From positions 62,001 to 126,000 of the forward strand of contig NZ_JH470339.1 in NCBI RefSeq assembly GCF_000239695.1: DNA of 64,000 nucleotides, read 5' to 3'. A model generated the notes under the pieces. It saw nothing but the letters and a program-made list of their open reading frames with translations, was not told where the DNA came from and made no database searches. Every line of letters starts with the position of its first letter. The first letter of the stretch is position 1. This DNA comes from Actinomyces graevenitzii C83 (GTDB lineage Bacteria; Actinomycetota; Actinomycetes; Actinomycetales; Actinomycetaceae). Shown here one piece after another: positions 44,176-53,636 of the stretch. Both the position numbers and the translations under genes were made by a program.

Positions 44176-45399
44176 TCAATTTGTTGGCTCAACCAATAAA
44201 GCGATAGCTTTGCCTCGCCCCTTATTGCCCTGACGAGTTAATACTATTGTCGCTTGTTTACTACCTTGTAGGTGCAAACGCTTGCGTAAAGCCTCTGGTT
44301 CGACGTCGATCCCGCGCTTGTGAATCTCTAGTGCGCCAATGTCAGCTCGCTTAGCCCAGGCCTTTAAAGCTGAAGGTTTAGTAGGTAAAACCTGTACAAT
44401 CTTCCAAGCCCTCACAAACGGCACTAAATCGTTAGGTAATGCACAATTACCTGTTAAATAAGCTAATTGTGGGGCTATTGGGGCAGCTGTTAATTGTTCG
44501 GCAATTTTAGCCACTAAGCCTGCGCGAATTACCGCCCCATCAGGTTCAAATAGATAGTCACCCAGTTCAGACGCAGCTTTAAGCTGAGTCGGGGTGGTGG
44601 AGGGATCACTTTCCGTATCCAGCAGGCGATGGGCGCCGTCGTCGTCAATAACTAAAGCGCTACGACCGCTACCTTCCAGTGCCAAGTCTCCACACCAAAT
44701 ACCAGCCTCAATAACCGCGCCGTGATCACTAATCCACTGCACGTGAGCGTCACTAGGTAAAGCCGCATAATCAATACCTGGAGCCACCTTAATGCCCAGG
44801 TTAGGTACCTGCTGGCGCCAAGAAAGCACCGTGCTTAGCGCCGGCGACCAAGCCTCAGGGTCACTAATGCGCCGCCCATTAGCGCGCCGGGCCGGATCGG
44901 CAAAAATTGCGTCCACTCCCAGCTGGGCTAAATCTAACTTAGTGGCGTCGGCATTAATTACCTGCACCTGCTCGTAGGGCATCAGGTTTACTGTGGCCAG
45001 GGCGGCGGTAGCCTCATCCAGCTCGACGGCGCTGACCTGCAAGCCCAGCTCAGCCAGGGCCAGGGTGTCAGAGCCAATTCCGCAACCCATGTCGGCCACA
45101 TGCCTAGCACCGGCCTTAACGAAGCGCTGTGCGTGTAGCGCGGCCACCTGCAGCCGACTAGCCTGCTCCACGCCGTCGGGAGTAAACAGCATGCGCTGGG
45201 CGTAGGGGCCAAACTTGGCCTGGGCCTTGTCTCGCAAACGCTGCTGAGTTAGGGCGGCCGCAATCAGCTCGGGAGAGTAGCCCTGCTTGCGCAGTGCCAC
45301 GGCCACTTTCAATGCCTGATCAGGCTGGTAATCGGGAAGGTTGGCTAGGAGCTGCCAGCCTTCAGGGGTCAACAGCGGTGCGAAGGTGGTAGCGTCCAT
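44176..45399 (-). CDS. Class I SAM-dependent methyltransferase, THUMP-like family
   Basis: 407 residues from ATG at 45399 (MDATTFAPLLTPEGWQLL). A helical N-terminal domain precedes the Rossmann core: SAM motif VADMGCGIGSDT near 101-112, acidic loop SAVELDEATAAL, and FADPARRANGRRISDPEAW. The C-terminal THUMP-like part (about 330-405) ends with EIHKRGIDVEPEALRKRL. Such genes often lie between tsaD and groES in actinobacteria. RNA is the likely substrate, but the modified nucleotide is unknown. Confidence 0.82.
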   Translation of the reverse strand: MDATTFAPLLTPEGWQLLANLPDYQPDQALKVAVALRKQGYSPELIAAALTQQRLRDKAQAKFGPYAQRMLFTPDGVEQASRLQVAALHAQRFVKAGARHVADMGCGIGSDTLALAELGLQVSAVELDEATAALATVNLMPYEQVQVINADATKLDLAQLGVDAIFADPARRANGRRISDPEAWSPALSTVLSWRQQVPNLGIKVAPGIDYAALPSDAHVQWISDHGAVIEAGIWCGDLALEGSGRSALVIDDDGAHRLLDTESDPSTTPTQLKAASELGDYLFEPDGAVIRAGLVAKIAEQLTAAPIAPQLAYLTGNCALPNDLVPFVRAWKIVQVLPTKPSALKAWAKRADIGALEIHKRGIDVEPEALRKRLHLQGSKQATIVLTRQGNKGRGKAIALLVEPTN

Positions 45400-45483
45400 G
45401 CCTAGATAATGCCATAGGTGGCTCGCGCAAACTCCACCGTAACGCCACCGTAACTCCACCGTGGGCGAAAGTTCAGACAGATT

Positions 45484-45510
45484 TTGGCACTCGCGTTGAC
45501 TGAGTGCTAA
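45484..45510 (+). promoter_or_regulatory. CIRCE element (HrcA operator)
   Basis: TTGGCACTC, nine bases, GAGTGCTAA differs from the CIRCE consensus TTAGCACTC-N9-GAGTGCTAA at a single base. HrcA repression of the following groES is the expected role. Confidence 0.93.
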
Positions 45511-45524
45511 CGGCGTCGTAAGTT
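45496..45524 (+). promoter_or_regulatory. groES promoter overlapping CIRCE
   Basis: TTGACT (45496-45501), a 17-base spacer and TAAGTT (45519-45524). The -35 box lies inside the CIRCE spacer, so HrcA binding would block polymerase. The remaining leader of about 105 bases has hairpins GGCATG/CATGCC (45537-45553) and CCCCGC/GCGGGG (45577-45609). Confidence 0.75.
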
Positions 45525-45636
45525 ATTAACCGTTAAGGCATGTTCCACATGCCCTCCGGCTTGCTGTGCCGCTGACCCCCGCGACGGCAGAGGTATGGCA
45601 GCTGCGGGGCATACTATGCGTAAAGGAGGAGTCGTT

Positions 45637-45933
45637 ATGTCCGTCTCCATCAAGCCGCTCGAGGACCGCGTGGTCATCCAGACCGTCGAGGCCGAGCAGA
45701 CCACCTCTTTCGGTCTTGTCCTGCCCGACACTGCCAAGGAAAAGCCCCAGGAGGGCAAGGTTGTGGCAGTAGGCCCCGGCCGCATTGACGACAATGGCAA
45801 GCGCGTTCCGGTGGACGTCGCTGAGGGCGACCTGGTCATCTACTCCAAGTACGGCGGCACTGAGGTCAAGTACGACGGCGAAGAGTACCTAATCCTCTCC
45901 GCTCGCGACATCCTAGCTGTGGTTACCAAGTAA
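45637..45933 (+). CDS. groES: Co-chaperonin GroES
   Basis: Lid of the GroEL folding chamber. The 98-residue product has [20 protein letters not shown], the mobile loop [24 protein letters not shown] and the end [16 protein letters not shown] 45637 follows AAAGGAGGAG. A terminator follows directly and guaB, not groEL, is next, so GroEL must be encoded elsewhere, a common actinobacterial arrangement. Confidence 0.98.
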   Translation: MSVSIKPLEDRVVIQTVEAEQTTSFGLVLPDTAKEKPQEGKVVAVGPGRIDDNGKRVPVDVAEGDLVIYSKYGGTEVKYDGEEYLILSARDILAVVTK

Positions 45934-45949
45934 CCTTCCCAGCTTGTGC

Positions 45950-45979
45950 GGCCCGTCCCGGTAGGGGCGGGCCTTTTTG
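45950..45979 (+). terminator. Rho-independent terminator after groES
   Basis: A 10-bp stem with one wobble pair (GGCCCGTCCC with GGGGCGGGCC) is followed by TTTTTGTTT, 16 bases after the groES stop. Confidence 0.9.
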
Positions 45980-46065
45980 TTTGCGTGGAAGCTATTAGCG
46001 CACGTCAAACGCAACTGCCCGTGCAGGCATTAAAACTTGAGCTGACAGGTAAAAGCGCTGGCGGG

Positions 46066-46180
46066 GCGTCCGTGAGACCGGAGGGTGGGTGCCCGCAAAG
46101 CCAAAGGGGCAGATGCCGAGAAACCGGAGGGCAGGCGTCCGCTAAACCAAGGGGTAGGCGCCCGCAAAACCGGAGGATAA
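46066..46180 (+). repeat. 23-bp tandem repeat, five copies, upstream of guaB
   Basis: Units start at exactly 46066, 46089, 46112, 46135 and 46158. The approximate consensus is GCGTCCGCAAAACCGGAGGG plus CAG. There are no spacers, so it is not a CRISPR. It ends 80 bases before the guaB start, and no open frame fits it. Confidence 0.92.
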
Positions 46181-46236
46181 AAACCGCAGCTTTATAAGGT
46201 GCAAAAAGCCACCTTTGTGAGACCTTGGAACCTTAA

Positions 46237-47781
<1,545 letters not shown>

Positions 47782-47819
47782 CTCCAGCAAGTACAGACAA
47801 ATACAGACATATACAGGCA

Positions 47820-47874
47820 AAATCGTCCGTTCCCTATAAAAATTCCATGGGGTTTTATAGGGAACGGACGATTT
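47820..47874. repeat. Perfect 22-bp inverted repeat (palindromic element, copy A)
   Basis: Arms of 22 bases (47820-47841 and 47853-47874, containing CGTCCGTTCCCTATAAAA) pair perfectly around ATTCCATGGGG. The same element, diverged and in the opposite orientation, lies at 22083-22135, and homology continues into the flanks. It starts 39 bases after guaB and could act as its terminator. Two copies at unrelated loci suggest a dispersed repeat family. Confidence 0.9.
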
Positions 47875-48006
47875 GTCAGTATTTGCGAGTGCCAACCGCC
47901 TGGCGAAGTCAAAGACTTATACAAACTTATACAGATACTTAGGCAGAACGTGACCCTGCCTAGCGAATGATCTGAATCCAGACTTGGCCGAGTTTTAGGA
48001 CTGGTA

Positions 48007-48074
48007 TAGCTTAAGGACAGGTCTAGCTTTGGGATGGGTCTAGCTTAGGGACTTGTCTAGCTTCAAACCTGGAT
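48007..48074 (+). repeat. 17-bp tandem repeat, four copies
   Basis: TAGCTT recurs at 48007, 48024, 48041 and 48058 with an exact 17-base period. The unit is approximately TAGCTTTGGGATGGGTC. It lies in the gap between guaB and the lipoprotein array. The remainder of that gap (47875-48265) shows no gene. Confidence 0.85.
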
Positions 48075-48265
48075 GGGCTTTAAGCCTTGTCTGGTTATGG
48101 ACATTACCTAGCTGCTATGTCTAGACATATTTCAGCGCACTTGAACCATCACTTCCTCTGTGTGGTGATGCTGTGCTGAACCAAGTCAGTGGTGGGCTCG
48201 CCTCGAAATCACTTCCCCATACGGTATGCTGCCGTGAGCTTCTCTTATGAATCAGCAACTAAGAC

Positions 48266-48404
48266 TTATGGTGTGGTGCCGTAGGAGTCAGCGTTTCATC
48301 ATGTCCTATAACACTCCGTGATCGTCAGAGTCTCCCCAAATTGTTGAAGACGGAGATATAGCCAACGCAGGAATCAATAAACAAATCAGAGGATTAGCGT
48401 TCAC
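48266..48404 (-). pseudogene. Remnant of PKD-domain gene, cassette E
   Basis: On the minus strand GTG at 48404 overlaps the stop of lipoprotein E by 11 bases, as in intact cassettes. The frame reads VNANPLICLLIPALAI and stops after about 33 codons. The final codons of the family (ADSYGTTP, stop) follow a few bases later. Nearly the whole central part, including the PKD domain, is gone while both ends remain. This indicates internal deletion. Confidence 0.8.
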
Positions 48405-49122
48405 GGTTGGTGGCGCCTATTACAATCCACTGTGTTCCGTTATATTCAAGTTTCACGGCTGCCCAGCGCGCTTGTTTCTCTCCATGTTCAATTCTGCCAT
48501 CACCGTTATACTGTGTTACGGCTTCGCGTTCAAAATCTACTTGTATTACTATCCCATCTTTAAAATCATATCTACGAAAAGCTTTAATAAATGTAATTGC
48601 GACTGGGCTGCTCCATCCTCCTTTGTTGTGTACTTCTTGTGCTTTTTCTACAGGCTTAGTAGCTGTGTCAGTATTACCTGGACACAATTCTTTGTACTCA
48701 TTAGTGCTGCCGGATACGTAAATGTAGTAGTTCAGTTGCACCCAATATTTAGCTGTTGCGATCGCACCATCGTCATTGTTGACGGTGATTAGTTCAGGTT
48801 TGGGTGGTGGTGGTGTGGCCAGGGCCTGCTTTTTGGCCTCCGCTAGCTCTGGCGTCATGATGAGTGTTGGGCTAGCAGTCGCTGTAGGCGTGCCAGTTAC
48901 AGTAGGCGTACCAGTCGCTGTAGGTGCGTCGCTAGCCTCGCTGCCGGCTTTTGGCGTGGCTGTAGCTGCTTTGGTGTGTGTGCTGACGACGGCGGCCTTA
49001 GTGCTGCCAGTACTTGAAGAGCTTTGCCCTTGATTGTCACTACACCCACTCAATCCCGAGCAGGCCAGCAGAGTTAAAGCCAATGCCACCTGTAGGTGCC
49101 GTTTAGTTGGTGGTTTCTTCAT
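48394..49122 (-). CDS. Lipoprotein E of the tandem cassette array
   Basis: 242 residues. The signal peptide ends in the lipobox LSGC with the lipidated Cys27, so the protein should be anchored outside the membrane. A Ser/Thr/Ala/Pro linker with a repeated PTATGTPTVTGTP pattern (about 28-90) leads to LIMTPELAEAKKQALATPPP. The folded part follows: GAIATAKYWVQLNYYIY, ELCPGN, GGWSSPVAITFIKAFRRYDF, VKLEYNGTQWIVIGATNRER. From memory this resembles the actinobacterial DUF6318 lipoproteins, and an NTF2-like fold is inferred. It has a GGGGGA site before the ATG. Function unknown. Confidence 0.85.
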   Translation of the reverse strand: MKKPPTKRHLQVALALTLLACSGLSGCSDNQGQSSSSTGSTKAAVVSTHTKAATATPKAGSEASDAPTATGTPTVTGTPTATASPTLIMTPELAEAKKQALATPPPPKPELITVNNDDGAIATAKYWVQLNYYIYVSGSTNEYKELCPGNTDTATKPVEKAQEVHNKGGWSSPVAITFIKAFRRYDFKDGIVIQVDFEREAVTQYNGDGRIEHGEKQARWAAVKLEYNGTQWIVIGATNRER

Positions 49123-49201
49123 TGTGTTTCCCCCATGATTTATCTAATTGCTAGTGGTAATAAATCATTGCCGAAAATTTGAAGTAGTGCCTAAGAATCT
49201 C

Positions 49202-49460
49202 TTATGGTGTAATGCCGTAGGAATCAGCAATGTAGAGATTGAACGGGTTGGATGTTTTGGTGGTGGTGACTGTGCCGTTGACTTGGTGCCATTGGGTTTG
49301 TTCGGCGATACGCCACCGGGTCGTCCAAGAAGTACGTAACCTATGCACTTATAACAAAAGAATTTCCGCTTGCATCGGCATCGCCATCAGAGACTAACTC
49401 TGCAGGAGTTGATAGGATGAGAGTAGGAATTAATGGATAAATTGATTGTTTAACGTTCAC
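49202..49460 (-). pseudogene. Remnant of PKD-domain gene, cassette D
   Basis: GTG at 49460 overlaps the stop of lipoprotein D by 11 bases. About 38 codons of signal-like sequence (VNVKQSIYPLIPTLIL) run into a stop. In another frame the last 51 residues of the family follow (LRTSWTTRWRIAEQTQWHQV to IADSYGITP). The PKD domain between is deleted and the two ends are out of frame, so no functional product is expected. Confidence 0.82.
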
Positions 49461-50166
49461 GATTAACCGCCTCTTTAACTATCCATTGTGTTCCATTGTA
49501 TTCGAGTTTTACGCCCGCCCAGCGTGATTGCTTTGGATTATTTTTAATTTTTCCGTCGCCACCATAGCTAGTGTAAGCTTCGCGTTCAAAATCCACTTGT
49601 ATAACTACATCGTCTTTGAAATCAGTCCTGCGAAATGCATCAGTAAATTTCACAGTAACTGGATTACTCCAGCCACCTCTAGCGTGATTTTCGGTTGCGT
49701 ATTTTACTGGTGTGATAGCTGTGGACTCATCACCGTTACATAGTGCTTTGTATTCATCTACTTTTCCGGTGGTGTAGATGTAGTAGTGCAGTTGCACCCA
49801 GTATTTGGCTGTGGCTATGGCACCGTCATCATTGTTGACAGTGATTAGTTCTGGTTTGGGTGGTGGCGGCGTGGCTAGTGCCTGCTTCTTAGCCTCCACC
49901 AGTTCTGGGGTCATGATGAGTGTTGGGCTAGCAGTCGCCGAGGGCGTGCCACTTGCGGTAGACGTGCCAGTATCCTTAGCTTTGCCGCTGCTCTTGGGCG
50001 TGGCGGTGGCTTTCGTGTTGTGCGTACTGGCGACGGCGGCCTTACCGCTGCCAGCATTTGCAGCGCCTTGCTCTTGGCCTCCGCTACACCCGGCTAGGCA
50101 TGAACAGGCCAGCAGGGTTAAGGCCAATGCTGCTTGAAGCTGGCGTTTATATGCTGGTGTCTTCAT
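49450..50166 (-). CDS. Lipoprotein D of the tandem cassette array
   Basis: 238 residues from ATG 50166. It is chosen because MKTP and the upstream GAGGGAAACACA match the sister genes. An in-frame ATG 21 bases earlier is less likely. The lipobox is LAGC with Cys27. The linker is Lys/Ser/Thr-rich, then LIMTPELVEAKKQALATPPP, GAIATAKYWVQLHYYIYTTG and ALCNGD. GGWSNPVTVKFTDAFRRTDF and the end WIVKEAVNRER follow. The residues around its single mature Cys differ from the CPG of other copies. The PKD gene after it is broken. Confidence 0.85.
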   Translation of the reverse strand: MKTPAYKRQLQAALALTLLACSCLAGCSGGQEQGAANAGSGKAAVASTHNTKATATPKSSGKAKDTGTSTASGTPSATASPTLIMTPELVEAKKQALATPPPPKPELITVNNDDGAIATAKYWVQLHYYIYTTGKVDEYKALCNGDESTAITPVKYATENHARGGWSNPVTVKFTDAFRRTDFKDDVVIQVDFEREAYTSYGGDGKIKNNPKQSRWAGVKLEYNGTQWIVKEAVNRER

Positions 50167-50260
50167 TGTGTTTCCCTCATGATTCATCTACGTTGATTCA
50201 TCTAATTACGAGTGGCATAAGCCGTTGCTGAAAAAATTGAAGTAGTGCCTTGAAAATCTT

Positions 50261-51031
50261 TTACGGCGTGGTGCCGTAGGAATCAGCGAAGTAGAGGTTG
50301 AACGGGCTTGAGGTTTCGGTGGTAGTGACTGTTCCGTTGACTTGATGCCATTGGGCCTGTCCGGCGATGCGCCACCTAGCACTCCAGGAAGTGCGCAACT
50401 TAATCACGTATCCGTTGCCGGTAATTTCGTAGGGGTGGCTGACAGTGTAGTTAGGGTATGGAGTGCCTGGATCAGTGGTCTCAAAGGTTTGGCCGTCTCC
50501 CCAGTCCCAGTTAAAAGACACAGGGGTCGCCTCAACCTCAATGGGTGTACCTAGCAAGGTGATGTTGAAGGTTTGTTTATCTGGGCTGGTCCAAACCATC
50601 ATGGGTTGCTTGAAGATAACGAAAATCTCCCCGCTGGGGTAGCGGTTTATGCCCGATCCGTGTGGGATGAGGCGGGCGACTTGTTCGTTACTGATAGTGG
50701 TAGGGCCGGCTGCTAGGGGTGCGCCGGTGTTGACTTGGGCGGTGCATTCCTCAGGAGGCCCTGGCGCTATCCCCATTGTCATGAGTACTTCTAGCCGTGG
50801 CAGTATGCATTTTTGGGCGTATTCTTCAGCGGCTCGTTTAGCTGCTTCAGGGTCTACTGGCCCGGCTGGCTCGGCCACCGCAGAAAAACCATCAGGACTA
50901 GTCGTACTCTCACCTCGGCCTACGATGATTCCATTGTTGTTGTTATCAATTTCTCCCCAGTCGCTTACTTCTGAAGGAGGTGATAAAGCGATTATTGGTA
51001 GCAATACATAGGCTAGTTTATTGATCTGCAT
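50261..51031 (-). CDS. Secreted PKD-domain protein, cassette C
   Basis: 256 residues. A short signal-like N-terminus (MQINKLAYVLLPIIALSPPS) is followed by a conserved SAVAEPAGPVDPEAAKRAAE and two cysteines (QKCILP, EECTAQ) that may pair. A PKD-like beta-sandwich comes next (VSFNWDWGDGQTFETTDPG, then VSHPYEITGNGYVIKLRTSW), and the family end NLYFADSYGTTP. ATG 51031 overlaps lipoprotein C by 14 bases, so translation is coupled. PKD domains usually mediate protein or carbohydrate contacts outside the cell. No enzyme domain is present. Function unknown. Confidence 0.83.
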   Translation of the reverse strand: MQINKLAYVLLPIIALSPPSEVSDWGEIDNNNNGIIVGRGESTTSPDGFSAVAEPAGPVDPEAAKRAAEEYAQKCILPRLEVLMTMGIAPGPPEECTAQVNTGAPLAAGPTTISNEQVARLIPHGSGINRYPSGEIFVIFKQPMMVWTSPDKQTFNITLLGTPIEVEATPVSFNWDWGDGQTFETTDPGTPYPNYTVSHPYEITGNGYVIKLRTSWSARWRIAGQAQWHQVNGTVTTTETSSPFNLYFADSYGTTP

Positions 51032-51731
51032 GATTAACCGCTTCTACTACGATCCATTGTGTGCCGTTATATTCAACTCTTACTCCAGCCCATCGCAGTT
51101 GCTTGTCAAATCGTTCAATACTTCCGTTGCCGTTATATTGAACAAAAGGGGCACGTTCAAATTCTACTTGTATTACTATATGGTTTTTAATATCAGATCT
51201 GCGGAAAGCTTTAGTAAATTTAATTGTGACTGGCTCGCTCCATCCACCTTTAGCGTGAATGTCTTTCATTTTCTCTATAGGTTTGGTAGCTATATAAGTG
51301 CTGCCAGGACATAATTCTTGGTATTCGGAAGCTTTACCGCTGGTGTAGATGTAATAATCCAGTTGCACCCAGTACTTGGCTGTAGCGATAGCACCGTCGT
51401 CGCTGTTGACTGTGATCAGCTCTGGTTTGGGTGGTGGCGGCGTGGCTAGGGCACGTTTCTTGGAAGCCTTCAGCTCTGGGGTCATGATGAGTGTTGGGTT
51501 GGCAGTCGCCGAGGGTGTGCCACTTGCGGTAGACGTGCCAGTAGCCTTGCTGTTGGCTTTTGGCGTGGCGGCGCCTGCTTTAGTGTGTACATTGGCGACG
51601 ACGGCCTTGCTGCTGCCAGCATTTGCAGCGCCCTGCTCTTGGCCCCCGCTACACCCAGTCAACCCTGAACAAGCCAGCAGGGTTAAAGCCAACGCCACCT
51701 GTAGGTGGTGTTTAGTTGGTGGTGTTTTCAT
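51018..51731 (-). CDS. Lipoprotein C of the tandem cassette array
   Basis: 237 residues from ATG 51731 (MKTPPTKHHLQVALALT). The lipobox is LTGC with Cys27. The linker is Ala/Lys/Thr-rich and shorter than in E. LIMTPELKASKKRALATPPP, GAIATAKYWVQLDYYIYTSG, ELCPGS and GGWSEPVTIKFTKAFRRSDI follow. The C-terminus EAVNHADQ differs from the NRE ends of the other copies. This fits the longer 14-base overlap with the next gene. This cassette and cassette A are the only ones with both genes intact. Confidence 0.85.
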   Translation of the reverse strand: MKTPPTKHHLQVALALTLLACSGLTGCSGGQEQGAANAGSSKAVVANVHTKAGAATPKANSKATGTSTASGTPSATANPTLIMTPELKASKKRALATPPPPKPELITVNSDDGAIATAKYWVQLDYYIYTSGKASEYQELCPGSTYIATKPIEKMKDIHAKGGWSEPVTIKFTKAFRRSDIKNHIVIQVEFERAPFVQYNGNGSIERFDKQLRWAGVRVEYNGTQWIVVEAVNHADQ

Positions 51732-51826
51732 TGTGTTTCCCCCGTGATTAATCTGCATTGATTTATCTAATTACGAGTGGCTATAAGCCGTTGCCGAAAA
51801 GTTTGAAGTAGTGCCTTGAAAATCTT

Positions 51827-52114
51827 TTATGGTGTAGTGCCGTAGGGGTCGGCAATATACAAGTTGAACGGTGACGAGGTTTCTGTAGTAGTTACTGTCC
51901 AGTTGACCTGGTGTCATTCGGGTTGGCCGGCTATGTGCCAACGGTCCGGCCGGCTCAGCCACCGCAGAAAAACCACCAGGGGCAGTCGTAGTCTCACCTC
52001 TACCAAAGATAAAGCTACTTCCGTCGTCATCAGTTTTTCCCAGTTATCTGCGTTTGTGGGCAATGATAATGCGAGCACAGGAACTAATAAACAAGCTAAT
52101 TGATTAATCTTCAC
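51827..52114 (-). pseudogene. Remnant of PKD-domain gene, cassette B
   Basis: GTG at 52114 overlaps lipoprotein B by 11 bases. The signal-like start MKINQLACLLVPVLALSLP is intact. A frameshift near codon 30 moves the family motif GFSAVAEPAGP into another frame. A deletion then joins it to the C-terminal part (IAGQPE, stop, HQVNWTVTTTETSSPF to ADPYGTTP). The deletion endpoints differ from the D and E remnants, so decay was independent. Confidence 0.85.
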
Positions 52115-52802
52115 GGTTAAACGCCTCTTTTACGATCCATTGAGAGCCGTTATATTCGAGCTTTACGCCTGCATAACGTGATTGCTTTGGGTGATATTCA
52201 ATTTTGCCGTCGCTATCGTAGTGATTTACGCCTTCACGGTCGAAATCTACTTGTATCACTACATCGTTTTTAAAATCAGATCTCCGGAAAGCGGCTGTAA
52301 ATTTAAGCGTAACTGGGGCTACCCAGCCACCTTCTGACTGATTACGAGTTGCGTCTTCTACAGGTTTAGTGGCAATAGATCCATTACCGGGGCATAGCTT
52401 TTTATATTCATCTACTTTGCCGGTGGTGTAAATGTAGTAGTAGAGCTGTACCCAGTATTTGGCGGTGGCTATGGCGCCGTCGTCGCTGTTGACGGTGATT
52501 AGTTCAGGTTTGGGTGGGGGCTGGGTGTTGCGGGCTTGTTTTCTGGCGGCCTCAAGTTCTGGTGACAAGGTTGCGGTTAGACTGGCGGACGCTGTGGGTG
52601 TGCTAGTGCTTTTAGCCTTGCTGCTGGTTTTTGATGTGGCTGTAGCTGCTTTGGTGTGTGTGCTGGCGACGGCGGCCTTACTGCTGCCAGCATTTGCAGG
52701 GCCTTGCTCTTGGCTCTCACTACACCCAGCTAGGCCTGAACAAGCAAGCAGGGTTAAGGACAATGTCACTTGAAAATGCTGCTTAGTTATCAAGGTTTCC
52801 AT
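52104..52802 (-). CDS. Lipoprotein B of the tandem cassette array
   Basis: 232 residues, start ATG 52802 after AGGAAACACA. The lipobox is LAGC with Cys27. It is the shortest copy. The linker lacks the LIMTPEL motif and reads TATLSPELEAARKQARNTQP, the most diverged linker of the set. The folded part is typical (GAIATAKYWVQLYYYIYTTG, KLCPGN, GGWVAPVTLKFTAAFRRSDF, WIVKEAFNRED). Its PKD partner is a pseudogene. Confidence 0.85.
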   Translation of the reverse strand: METLITKQHFQVTLSLTLLACSGLAGCSESQEQGPANAGSSKAAVASTHTKAATATSKTSSKAKSTSTPTASASLTATLSPELEAARKQARNTQPPPKPELITVNSDDGAIATAKYWVQLYYYIYTTGKVDEYKKLCPGNGSIATKPVEDATRNQSEGGWVAPVTLKFTAAFRRSDFKNDVVIQVDFDREGVNHYDSDGKIEYHPKQSRYAGVKLEYNGSQWIVKEAFNRED

Positions 52803-52865
52803 TGTGTTTCCTAATGATTTATCTGCGTTGATTAATCAAATTTGAAGTGTTGCCGCGAAAATCTC

Positions 52866-53636
52866 TTATGGTGTGGTTCCGTAGGAATCAGCGATATACA
52901 GGTTGAAGGGGCTTGAGGTTTCGGTGGTGGTGACTGTTCCGTTGACTTGGTGCCATTGGGTTTGGCCGGCTATGCGCCAGCGGGCCGACCAGGAAGTACG
53001 CAGCCTAATCACATATCCGTTGCCGGTTACCTCATAGGGGTGGCTGACACTGTAGTTAGGGTATGGGGTGCCCGGGTCAGTAGTCTCGAAGGTTTGGCCG
53101 TCTCCCCAGTCCCAGTTAAAAGACACAGGGGTCGCCTCAACCTCGATGGCTGTGCCTAGTAGGGTGATGTTGAAGGTTTGTTTATCTGGGCTGGTCCACA
53201 CCATCATGGGTTGTTTGAAAATAACGAAGATTTCACCGCTGGGGTAACGGTTTATACCTGAGCCGTGTGGGATCAGGCGGGCTACTTGTTCGTTACTGAC
53301 CGTGGTAGGACCAGCAGCCAGTGGCGCGCCAGTGTTGGCTTGGGCAGCGCATTCCTGGGGGGTAGTTACCTCGGTTTTATCCAGGAGGGCGGCTAATGTC
53401 GGTATCGCGACGCAATGGAAGCGGTACTTTTCAGCTGCTCGTTTAGCTGCTTCAGGGTCTACCGGCCCGGCTGGCTCAGCCACCGCCGAAAAACCACCAG
53501 GCCTGGTTGCTCGCTCACTATGACGGACAATGATGCCTGTTCCATTGTCGCCAATTTCTACGCTATTATCTGGAGGATTACCATTTGCTAAAGTAAGTAT
53601 TGGAACTATCAGATAAATCAGCTTATTAAATTTCAC
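52866..53636 (-). CDS. Secreted PKD-domain protein, cassette A
   Basis: 256 residues, the same length as the cassette C copy. Signal-like start MKFNKLIYLIVPILTLANG, GFSAVAEPAGPVDPEAAKRA, a cysteine pair (FHCVAI, QECAAQ), the PKD core FNWDWGDGQTFETTDPG and the end NLYIADSYGTTP. The C-terminal 150 residues are almost identical to copy C. The first 110 differ far more, which suggests gene conversion or selection acting on one part. GTG 53636 overlaps lipoprotein A by 11 bases. Confidence 0.83.
   Translation of the reverse strand: MKFNKLIYLIVPILTLANGNPPDNSVEIGDNGTGIIVRHSERATRPGGFSAVAEPAGPVDPEAAKRAAEKYRFHCVAIPTLAALLDKTEVTTPQECAAQANTGAPLAAGPTTVSNEQVARLIPHGSGINRYPSGEIFVIFKQPMMVWTSPDKQTFNITLLGTAIEVEATPVSFNWDWGDGQTFETTDPGTPYPNYSVSHPYEVTGNGYVIRLRTSWSARWRIAGQTQWHQVNGTVTTTETSSPFNLYIADSYGTTP

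Noticed and set aside
46066..46180. CRISPR array suggested by regular repeats
   Set aside because: The 23-bp units are contiguous, without unique spacers, and no cas gene is near. The same holds for 22129-22192 and 48007-48074.
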